A stretch of 14,883 bases of DNA, taken from NCBI GenBank assembly GCA_003219925.1, contig QHQU01000015.1, positions 1 to 14,883 on the forward strand. Direction: 5' to 3'. Origin of the DNA: Verrucomicrobiota bacterium. Lineage in GTDB: Bacteria; Verrucomicrobiota; Verrucomicrobiia; Chthoniobacterales; UBA10450. A model generated the notes under the pieces. The model was not told the DNA's origin. It saw nothing but the letters and a program-made list of their open reading frames with translations, and did no database searches. The translations under genes were made by a program, and so were the position numbers. Every line of letters starts with the position of its first letter. Position 1 is the stretch's first letter. Positions 7,178 to 12,880 of this stretch are shown piece by piece.

Positions 7178-8395
7178 TTATTCGTAACGCAATGCCTCGA
7201 TCGGATCGAGCGCGGCGGCCTTCCGCGCGGGATAAAAGCCAAAGAAAATTCCAACCGCTGCACTGAAAAGAAATGCCAGCACGATCGACCCGGGCGAAAT
7301 CAGCGAAGGCCAATGTTTGATCGCCGAAAGAATTTTGGAGGCCACAATGCCGAGAATAATGCCGAGCAATCCGCCGACGGAACTGAGCGAAACCGCTTCG
7401 ATCAGGAACTGGGTGAGAATATCGCGACCATGCGCGCCCACCGCCATCCGCGTCCCGATCTCACGGGTTCGTTCGGTTACGCTCACCAGCATGATGTTCA
7501 TAATACCGATGCCTCCAACCACCAGCGATACGCCCGCAATTGCACCGAGCAATCCAGCCATGACGTCGGCCGTCGCCGTTGCCGCCTCCGCAATTTCCTG
7601 TTGATTGCGCACGGTAAAGTCGTCATCGCGACCGGCCCGGATGTTGTGTCGCTGGCGTAACAAGGAGGTGATTTGCTGCTGCGCCGGTTCGAGATCGGTC
7701 GCATTTGCCACCTGCACATTAATGTTGCGCAACGTCGTCCCGCCCGCGACGCGCTTCATCGCGCTGGTATAAGGCATGACCACAACATCATCCTGGTCGG
7801 TCCCCTGAATGCTGAGTCCTTTCGGGGTGAGCACGCCGCTAACGATAAATGGTACGTTCTTAATCCGCAGGGTTTGACCAACGGGATCGTCGTTGCCGAA
7901 GACTTGCGTGGCGGTTGTTTGTCCGATCACACACACCTTGTTGGCGCTGCGCACGTCCTGCGCGGTAAATGGAGCGCCCTCCGCCAGTAGCCACTGCCGA
8001 ATATCGAAGTAATCCGGCGATTCGCCCATCACCCGGGTGAACCAGTTCTGGTTGCCCGCCGCGATTTGCGCGGTGGACGGAACTTCTTCGCTGACCGCGG
8101 TAACACTCGGCACCTCACGCCGGATCGCTTCGGCATCTTCGATTTTCAAAGTCCCAGCTCCGCCCCAGCCGGTGCGAATGCCACTGGAAGTTGTACTGCC
8201 GGATGAAATGACGATGACGTTTTGCCCCAGACTGGCAATCTGCGCTTCCACCTGAGCTTTCGCGCCCGAGCCAATCCCGACCATGGCGATGACCGCGCCG
8301 ACGCCGATGATAATGCCAAGCGCGGTGAGCGCGGAACGAAGCTTGTTCCGCCGCAGGGCGCGAAACGCAACGTTAAATGTCGATCCAACTCTCAT
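7178..8395 (-). CDS. MacB/FtsX-type ABC transporter permease
   Basis: Inner-membrane subunit of a type VII (MacB-like) mechanotransmission ABC exporter; 405 residues, the usual size for a MacB permease encoded apart from its ATPase. The N-terminus (FRALRRNKLRSALTALGIIIGVGAVIAMV) gives the cytoplasmic elbow and the first membrane helix at about 20-41. A large periplasmic domain follows to about 275 and contains the family block KVCVIGQTTATQVFG. Three C-terminal helices follow, with GIGIMNIMLVSVTERTREIGTRMAVGA and the closing FYPARKAAALDPIEALRYE. It pairs with the upstream ATPase gene and the MacA-like adaptor. The 77-bp gap from the ATPase stop holds a palindromic repeat. The substrate cannot be read from sequence, so a macrolide role should not be assumed. 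Confidence 0.93.
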   Translation of the reverse strand: MRVGSTFNVAFRALRRNKLRSALTALGIIIGVGAVIAMVGIGSGAKAQVEAQIASLGQNVIVISSGSTTSSGIRTGWGGAGTLKIEDAEAIRREVPSVTAVSEEVPSTAQIAAGNQNWFTRVMGESPDYFDIRQWLLAEGAPFTAQDVRSANKVCVIGQTTATQVFGNDDPVGQTLRIKNVPFIVSGVLTPKGLSIQGTDQDDVVVMPYTSAMKRVAGGTTLRNINVQVANATDLEPAQQQITSLLRQRHNIRAGRDDDFTVRNQQEIAEAATATADVMAGLLGAIAGVSLVVGGIGIMNIMLVSVTERTREIGTRMAVGAHGRDILTQFLIEAVSLSSVGGLLGIILGIVASKILSAIKHWPSLISPGSIVLAFLFSAAVGIFFGFYPARKAAALDPIEALRYE

Positions 8396-8401
8396 TATTC
8401 C

Positions 8402-8463
8402 TGTAGCTGCGGTTTACGACCGCCGGAATCACCCGAAATCGGCGGTCATAGATCGCCGCTACA
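8402..8463. repeat. Long hairpin repeat in the ATPase-permease spacer
   Basis: The left arm at 8402-8425 is the reverse complement of the right arm at 8440-8463 at 19 of 24 positions. Runs TGTAGC and GACCGCCG are matched perfectly at the two ends of the arm. The loop is 14 nt. Several mismatches would be G-T wobbles in RNA. The element fills most of the 77 bp between the ATPase stop and the permease start. This is read directly; repeat-family membership is inferred. Confidence 0.75.
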
Positions 8464-8472
8464 AAGTTTGGT

Positions 8473-9234
8473 TCATTCGCGCTCATCCCTTGCCGATGTT
8501 GTAAGTCGTTCCATTTCAACGACCGCGTTGCGACGCTCTGCTACGGCAAAATCATTTAAGACGAGGCCATCGCGCAGGACGACATTGCGTTGGGCATAGG
8601 CGGCGATGTCCGACTCGTGGGTGACCATCACGATAGTAATGCCTCGCCCGTTCAGCTCCTGAAAGATTCCCATGATTTCAATGCTGGTTCGGCTGTCGAG
8701 GTTGCCGGTCGGCTCATCCGCGAGCAAGACCTCGGGGTCATTAATGAGCGCCCGCGCAATGGCGACCCGCTGCTGCTGTCCGCCGGAAAGCTGACTGGGA
8801 TGATGTTCCTCGCGGCCTTGCAAACCGACTGAAGCAAGGACGCGGTCAGCCCGCTCACGCAATTGCTGATTGCTGAGCTGATGCCGTCCGTAGAGCAATG
8901 GAAGCTCGACGTTTTCGCGCGCGGAAGTACGCGGCAGGAGATTAAAGCTTTGGAAAACAAACCCGAGTTTACCGTTGCGGATATCGGCCAACTGATCGCG
9001 ATTCAAATGCGAGACATCGGTGTTATCGAGGAGATATTGTCCGCGGGTCGGTCGATCCAGACAGCCAAGGAGATTCATTAGGGTCGATTTTCCGGAGCCG
9101 CTCGCGCCCATCAGGGCCACGAATTCGCCGCGCTTAATCTCGAGCGACACTCCGCGCACGGCCGGCACTTCCACTTCGCCGGTGCGATAGGTTTTGTGAA
9201 CGTCCATTAATTTAACGACGGTGCCGTTGTTCAT
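8473..9234 (-). CDS. MacB-type ABC transporter ATP-binding protein
   Basis: Cytoplasmic ATPase subunit of 253 residues (LolD/MacB class) that would power the adjacent FtsX-like permease. In order I see Walker A GASGSGKST (43-51), the Q-loop glutamine in FVFQSFNLLPRTSARENVELPL (Q95), the signature LSGGQQQRVAIARAL (149-163), Walker B VLLADEPTGNLDS (D173, E174) and the H-loop VTHE (H206). FNLLP...NVELPL is typical of this class. I start at the ATG giving MNNGTVVKLMDVHKTYRTG, which places the first conserved strand where the family has it. An upstream in-frame ATG at 9306 would add 24 residues read from a palindromic repeat. Neither start has a good Shine-Dalgarno. MacA lies 115 bp upstream on the same strand. 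Confidence 0.94.
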   Translation of the reverse strand: MNNGTVVKLMDVHKTYRTGEVEVPAVRGVSLEIKRGEFVALMGASGSGKSTLMNLLGCLDRPTRGQYLLDNTDVSHLNRDQLADIRNGKLGFVFQSFNLLPRTSARENVELPLLYGRHQLSNQQLRERADRVLASVGLQGREEHHPSQLSGGQQQRVAIARALINDPEVLLADEPTGNLDSRTSIEIMGIFQELNGRGITIVMVTHESDIAAYAQRNVVLRDGLVLNDFAVAERRNAVVEMERLTTSARDERE

Positions 9235-9241
9235 CACGAGA

Positions 9242-9332
9242 AGGGTGGATCGAGCAGTTCCTTGCTCGATGGTGATCGGGGCGGCGAAGCCGCCAAAAGT
9301 TGGCATCGCCCGCGGAGCAGCCGATCCACCTT
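9242..9332. repeat. Compound palindrome in the macA-ATPase spacer
   Basis: The outer arms GGTGGATCG (9244-9252) and CGATCCACC (9322-9330) enclose two inner hairpins. ATCGAGCA (9249-9256) pairs with TGCTCGAT (9263-9270), and GGCGGC (9280-9285) pairs with GCCGCC (9289-9294) around GAA. The outer arm extends by a G-T and an A-T pair. It fills most of the 115 bp between the adaptor stop and the ATPase start. It has the same outer-arm-plus-inner-hairpins architecture as the element after rpsR but an unrelated sequence. Confidence 0.7.
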
Positions 9333-9349
9333 CATTGCCCTTTCGCGGT

Positions 9350-10543
9350 TCATGGAAATCTCCGCGGTCCGCCGAACGGATTTCCCTGCTGCTGCGAAGT
9401 GGCGGTATTGGGCGCGTTAAGTTGCCCGGTGATCACACGATCGTTGTCTCCTAATCCCTCCAACACCTCCGTAGTCGTTCCATCGCTGATGCCAGTTTTG
9501 ATTTGCACTGGCTCGGCGTTGCCACCGCGTAAAACATAAACCGTGCGGCCGGTGGCCCGCAGACCGACCGACCCGCCACCACCAGCGCCGCCGCGATTTT
9601 GACCAGACGCCGGACGCTCCGGAGTTGGCGCGTTTGCCGGTCGATAACGCAGCGCCGCATTGGAAATTTTCAGCACATCATCCTTGTGCGCGATGATGAT
9701 CGAGACGTTCGCTGTCATCCCGGGTTTGAGTTTTAAATCGGCATTACTCACACCGATAACCGTATCGTAAGTGACCACGTTCTGAACCGTGATCGGCGCG
9801 TTGCGCACTTGCACGACCTTCCCGTGAAAGGTGCGGCTCGGAAACGCATCAACGCTGAAGTCAACATTCTGATCAACTGCCACGGCACCGACGTCCGCTT
9901 CGGCGACGTTGGCGTCGATTTGCATTTTCGTTAGATCATTCGCGATCGTGAAAATCACCGGCGCCTGCAAACTGGCGGCAACGGTCTGCCCGACATCGAC
10001 GTTGCGCGAAATCACCTCTCCATCTACCGGGGACGTAATCCTGCAGTGGTCGAGATCCGCTTTCGCTTTATCCAGCGCGCCTTGTTTAATTTTCACATTC
10101 GCTTCGGCCTGGTGCAGATTTGCCATCGCTTGATCGACGTCGGCCTGCGCAGAATTTTTTTTCGCGAACAATCCCTGGATCCGCGTCGCATTCACTTTTG
10201 CCAATTCCAAGGCTGCCTGGGCATTCGCCAGATCGCCTTCGGCCTGCGTCACCGTCGCTTGAAATAGTACTGGATCGATCTGTGCGACAACATCACCCGC
10301 CTTCACCTTGGAATTAAAATCGGCGAAAAGTTTTTGAATATTCCCCGAAACTTGACTGCCCACCTGCACGTTCACGACCGGGTTCAAGGTGCCGGTGGCG
10401 GTCACAGTTTGCGTGATCGGACCACGCGTTACCGTCGCCGTTTGAAACTGAGCAGCACTCGACCTTCCAAATCGGCTAAACACAAAAAACGCAGCGATCA
10501 AAAGGACAATGGCCGCGATAACAAGGTTGCGGCGACTCGTCAT
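9350..10543 (-). CDS. MacA/HlyD-type periplasmic adaptor (membrane fusion protein)
   Basis: Periplasmic adaptor of 397 residues that would link the inner-membrane ABC exporter to an outer-membrane channel. A short N-terminus and one membrane anchor (about 7-24, LVIAAIVLLIAAFFVF) lead into the barrel-sandwich hybrid (VTATGTLNPVVNVQVGSQVSG, then KVKAGDVVAQIDP). A helical hairpin rich in Ala, Gln and Lys spans about 85-155. The lipoyl second half (ITSPVDGEVISRNVDVGQTV) follows, then the beta-barrel (LKLKPGMTANVSI). The C-terminal part has a Gly-rich linker (about 320-335) and a Pro/Gln-rich end. I prefer the ATG start; a GTG 21 bp upstream would add seven residues. It is divergent from the second ABC-2 permease with 37 bp between starts, so both promoters must be in or near that gap. 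The missing TolC partner may be encoded elsewhere. Confidence 0.92.
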   Translation of the reverse strand: MTSRRNLVIAAIVLLIAAFFVFSRFGRSSAAQFQTATVTRGPITQTVTATGTLNPVVNVQVGSQVSGNIQKLFADFNSKVKAGDVVAQIDPVLFQATVTQAEGDLANAQAALELAKVNATRIQGLFAKKNSAQADVDQAMANLHQAEANVKIKQGALDKAKADLDHCRITSPVDGEVISRNVDVGQTVAASLQAPVIFTIANDLTKMQIDANVAEADVGAVAVDQNVDFSVDAFPSRTFHGKVVQVRNAPITVQNVVTYDTVIGVSNADLKLKPGMTANVSIIIAHKDDVLKISNAALRYRPANAPTPERPASGQNRGGAGGGGSVGLRATGRTVYVLRGGNAEPVQIKTGISDGTTTEVLEGLGDNDRVITGQLNAPNTATSQQQGNPFGGPRRFP

Positions 10544-10580
10544 TTTGCTTCGAAGCGTGCGCACATGTTTATTATGACAA

Positions 10581-11384
10581 ATGAAAGGCCTGCGGCGTTA
10601 TATCGAAATTTACGGCATCATGCTGCGCAACTCGCTCATTCGCGAGATGAGTTTCAAGGCCAATTTTGTTCTCTGGATGCTGGTGGAGGTGCTGTGGTTT
10701 CTCGGCCAGATCGTGTTTTTCAGCATCATCTTCGGCTCAGTCAACCGCATCGGGGACTGGTCGAAATGGGAAGTGGTCCTCCTCGTCGGCACTCACCAGA
10801 TCATTGCCCAGCTTTTTCAGGCGTTCTTTTTCGTCAATGTCGCGAACATTCCCGAATTGGTTCGCACTGGAAGACTCGACTCACTCCTGGTCCTGCCAAT
10901 CGACAGCCAGTTCGCCGTTTCTTCGAAACAATTCGGGCTCGATAGCGTAGTCAATGCCGCGCTTGGTGGCGCGGTAGTTATCGTTTCGCTTACCCGTCTC
11001 GGCGTTGTGCCGCAGCCATTGCACATTCTTCTCTATTTGGTGGCGATCGGTTTCGGGATCGCCATTCATTACTCCATCATGTTGAATCTGGCAGCGGTCA
11101 GTTTTTGGATCGTGCGCGCTCAGGGACTCGTTTACGGTTATTTCAACTTTCTCAATATCGCGCGTTATCCTGACGTGATTTATCCGCGCCTCTTCCGTTT
11201 GATTTTTAGCTGGGTCATTCCGGTGGTGATTGTAGCCAATATCCCCGCGCGGGTTTTGATCAAATCGCTGGGCCAGCCGTTCCCCTTGATGCTGCAAATG
11301 GTCGCGGCATCGTTCATCATTTTCTGGTCGTCCCGTTTGTTTTGGCGGTTTGCACTGAAGCGCTACTCCAGCGCAAGCTCCTAA
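10581..11384 (+). CDS. ABC-2 type transporter permease, second of a split pair
   Basis: Inner-membrane permease of 267 residues with about six hydrophobic helices (roughly 28-50, 64-86, 122-140, 146-172, 205-225, 235-252). It is of the COG3694/PF06182 type that normally follows a COG4587-type permease and an ATPase. The coupling loop VRTGRLDSLLVLPID aligns with that of the permease at 5859-6668. The two are probably subunits of one heterodimeric exporter, now separated by the minus-strand macAB block. The start has no visible Shine-Dalgarno. A TATTAT at 10570-10575 lies so close that a leaderless transcript is conceivable, but this is weak. The last codons run into a palindromic element that supplies the 3' end of the reading frame. 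Confidence 0.83.
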   Translation: MKGLRRYIEIYGIMLRNSLIREMSFKANFVLWMLVEVLWFLGQIVFFSIIFGSVNRIGDWSKWEVVLLVGTHQIIAQLFQAFFFVNVANIPELVRTGRLDSLLVLPIDSQFAVSSKQFGLDSVVNAALGGAVVIVSLTRLGVVPQPLHILLYLVAIGFGIAIHYSIMLNLAAVSFWIVRAQGLVYGYFNFLNIARYPDVIYPRLFRLIFSWVIPVVIVANIPARVLIKSLGQPFPLMLQMVAASFIIFWSSRLFWRFALKRYSSASS

Positions 11385-11436
11385 GCGAAAATGGCTTTGC
11401 CAAGGAGTAAATCTCCGCTTGCGCCACTGGAGATTT
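11366..11436. repeat. Compound palindrome overlapping the 3' end of the ABC-2 permease
   Basis: The outer arms CTCCA plus GCGCAAGC (11366-11378) pair with GCTTGCGC (11417-11424) and TGGAG (11428-11432). They enclose TGGC/GCCA (11392-11395 with 11399-11402) and GGAG/CTCC (11404-11407 with 11413-11416). An alternative fold pairs AAATCTCC (11409-11416) with GGAGATTT (11429-11436). The left arm encodes the last codons of the permease. It may also end that transcript, but no T-tract follows. Confidence 0.6.
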
Positions 11437-11492
11437 GTTCTTAATTATGCGCTCTCCTCGCGCCGTGAACCTCGACGCGAGATTTGATTTTT

Positions 11493-12176
11493 ATGGCGAA
11501 GTCGAAGAAAAAAGCTGCCTCTCACAAGGCGAAAAAGCCTGCTGCGCACAAGCCTGCCAAGCCTGCGAAGAAGGCGGTTAAGCGCCCGTCGGCGAGCAAG
11601 GCCAAACCGAAACACAGTGGATTAGCGCGTCCAAAGGCAGGTCGTGCGCGCACGTCGAATTCGCCGGCAGAAATTTTCCGGGACAATCACAAACCGCGCC
11701 GGCTTGATTCCTTTACCAAGGGGCAAAAGGAAAAGTTGCTGCAGTTGCGCGATGCCATGGTCGATTCCATGGCCGGCGTCGCCCAGGACACCCTGCGTTC
11801 GCGCGCAGAGGGAAGCGAAGCCTCCGCCTTCGGTATGCACCAGGCCGACGCTGGTTCGGACGCTTACGATCGTGATTTCGCGCTCAGTCTGCTTTCACAG
11901 GAGCAGGACGCGCTTTACGAGATCGATCAGGCGCTCAAGCGGATCGAGCTCGGGACCTATGGCGTATGCGAGATGTCGGGCAAACAAATTCCTCGAGCGC
12001 GCCTGGAAGCGATTCCATTTGCGCGTTTCACGGTCGAATGCCAATCGCAACTGGAGAAACAAAATAAGGCATCCCGAGTGCGGCAATCTGTCACCTCGTT
12101 GTTCGGTTTAACCGAAGAAGAAGAAGCGCCCGAGACTGAGGAAGAACAACCCGCGCCGGCGGCGGAGAAAGAGTAA
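11493..12176 (+). CDS. DksA/TraR-like protein with basic tail and depleted zinc finger
   Basis: Protein of 227 residues in the DksA/TraR family, members of which enter the RNA polymerase secondary channel. Residues 1-56 are a Lys/Ala/Pro-rich, histone H1-like tail likely to bind nucleic acid. A helical hairpin covers about 72-153, with an acidic tip (DAGSDAYDRD, 119-128). The zinc-finger region has exact family spacing but reads C159-x2-S162-x17-T180-x2-C183, so two of the four ligands are gone. An acidic Glu/Ala/Pro tail closes the protein. The ATG giving MAKSKKK is preferred over a TTG three codons upstream. Only 3 bp separate its stop from rpmG, so it is co-transcribed with L33 and S18. 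Whether it regulates transcription like DksA or acts otherwise is unknown. CTCGCG/CGCGAG (11457-11462 with 11476-11481) forms a hairpin in its leader. Confidence 0.85.
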   Translation: MAKSKKKAASHKAKKPAAHKPAKPAKKAVKRPSASKAKPKHSGLARPKAGRARTSNSPAEIFRDNHKPRRLDSFTKGQKEKLLQLRDAMVDSMAGVAQDTLRSRAEGSEASAFGMHQADAGSDAYDRDFALSLLSQEQDALYEIDQALKRIELGTYGVCEMSGKQIPRARLEAIPFARFTVECQSQLEKQNKASRVRQSVTSLFGLTEEEEAPETEEEQPAPAAEKE

Positions 12177-12179
12177 CTA

Positions 12180-12353
12180 ATGGCGCAGGAAATTATCACA
12201 TTGGAATGCACTGAGGCTAAGGCTTTGGGCAAACCGGTTTCGCGTTATATGTCGACGCGAAACAAGAAGAGCCCGCGCACCCCGAACCGGTTGGAAAAGA
12301 AAAAATACAATCCGTTTTTGAAAAAGCATACGCTTCACCGCGAGACTCGCTGA
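12180..12353 (+). CDS. rpmG: 50S ribosomal protein L33
   Basis: Large-subunit ribosomal protein of 57 residues. It begins MAQEIITLECTEAKALGKPV, followed by the L33 core SRYMSTRNKKSPRTPNRLE, then KKYNPFLKKHTLHRETR. The stretches STRNKKSPRTPNRLE and KKYNPFLKKHTLH are diagnostic. Only one cysteine (C10) is present and there is no CxxC pair, so this is the zinc-free (C-minus) form of L33. The start is fixed by the 3-bp gap after the DksA-like stop; a GGAG lies 12 nt upstream within that gene. rpsR follows after 4 bp. Confidence 0.95.
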   Translation: MAQEIITLECTEAKALGKPVSRYMSTRNKKSPRTPNRLEKKKYNPFLKKHTLHRETR

Positions 12354-12357
12354 TCTC

Positions 12358-12597
12358 ATGCAACCAAAGACCGCCAAACGCCGCTCCGCCTTTCGACGCG
12401 CCAATCGCACCATGCCTCGCCGCCGCATCGATATCGCGGCGGAAGCAATCGATTACAAGAATCCCGATTTGCTGAAAAAGTTCGTGACCGAGAGCGGGAA
12501 AATTTTGCCGCGGCGAATCACAGGCATGCCGGCGCACATGCACCGGAAGATCACGCGCGAAATCAAACGCAGCCGTTCTGTGCTGCTGATGAAGTAA
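12358..12597 (+). CDS. rpsR: 30S ribosomal protein S18
   Basis: Small-subunit ribosomal protein of 79 residues that pairs with S6 on the platform of the 30S subunit. The family signature is clear in IDYKNPDLLKKFVTESGKILPRRITGM followed by HRKITREIKRSRSVLLM. The N-terminus is Arg-rich (KRRSAFRRANRTMPRRR), as is common. It is the last gene of the three-gene block. In many bacteria rpsR sits with rpsF and ssb or rplI; here it is with L33 and a DksA-like gene instead. A strong hairpin follows 5 bp after the stop. Confidence 0.97.
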   Translation: MQPKTAKRRSAFRRANRTMPRRRIDIAAEAIDYKNPDLLKKFVTESGKILPRRITGMPAHMHRKITREIKRSRSVLLMK

Positions 12598-12602
12598 TTA
12601 AG

Positions 12603-12624
12603 CTGCCGCCGTCTCCGGCGGCAG
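12603..12624 (+). terminator. Strong hairpin after rpsR, possible terminator
   Basis: CTGCCGCCG (12603-12611) pairs perfectly with CGGCGGCAG (12616-12624) around the tetraloop TCTC. The 9-bp GC-rich stem begins 5 bp after the rpsR stop. No T-tract follows (AATTGC), so termination may be weak, factor-dependent or absent. It is a good candidate for the end of the ribosomal block. Confidence 0.55.
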
Positions 12625-12683
12625 AATTGCACAGACCTCACCGCCGTTTTCTTTACCCGACCGCGGCGAAATCGACCATTGAC

Positions 12684-12795
12684 GGAACATAGACTTTCCA
12701 GTCTGTGCGCCAGCGGAGTTTTACTCCGCTGATGCTCGCTTGAACAACAGCGGGGAGAATCCCCGCTGGGCGCACAGGCCAACGGCCTGTGTTCC
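12684..12795. repeat. Four-hairpin compound palindrome (REP/MITE-like)
   Basis: GGAACA (12684-12689) pairs with TGTTCC (12790-12795), and TGTGCGCC (12704-12711) pairs with GGCGCACA (12769-12776). Four local hairpins lie inside: AGACT/AGTCT (12691-12695 with 12700-12704), CAGCGGAG/CTCCGCTG (12711-12718 with 12724-12731), CAGCGGGG/CCCCGCTG (12748-12755 with 12761-12768), and CACAGGCC/GGCCTGTG (12773-12780 with 12784-12791). The element could fold as a cloverleaf-like cruciform. It lies between the convergent rpsR and aminotransferase genes, a classic REP location. No transposase is linked to it here. Confidence 0.8.
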
Positions 12796-12857
12796 GCGCG
12801 CCTCGTCGAACTGCCCCAACGATGTCGAGCGAGATGCGAACTGGCGGCTGGGGTGCA

Positions 12858-12872
12858 TTCGCCGTTGGCGAA
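12858..12872. terminator. Small hairpin after the aminotransferase stop
   Basis: TTCGCC (12858-12863) pairs with GGCGAA (12867-12872) around GTT, just beyond the 3' end of the minus-strand aminotransferase gene. No T-tract follows on that strand, so it is only a possible terminator or a repeat remnant. Confidence 0.3.
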
Positions 12873-12880
12873 CGCCACGA

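Noticed and set aside
7178..10543. Macrolide-specific resistance pump macAB
   Set aside because: The family match is to MacA/MacB in the wide sense only. Such systems export many substrates and no TolC gene or resistance context is present, so I gave no substrate and no macA/macB symbols.
10544..10564. GTG start seven codons upstream for the MacA-like adaptor
   Set aside because: The ATG at 10543 gives a standard short cytoplasmic tail before the membrane anchor, and neither site has a clear Shine-Dalgarno, so the ATG is preferred. The longer form cannot be excluded.
12684..12795. tRNA or other structured RNA gene suggested by the cloverleaf-like fold
   Set aside because: There is no T-loop motif, acceptor arm of tRNA length or anticodon-loop pattern. 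The stems have the wrong sizes, and the symmetry fits a palindromic DNA repeat.
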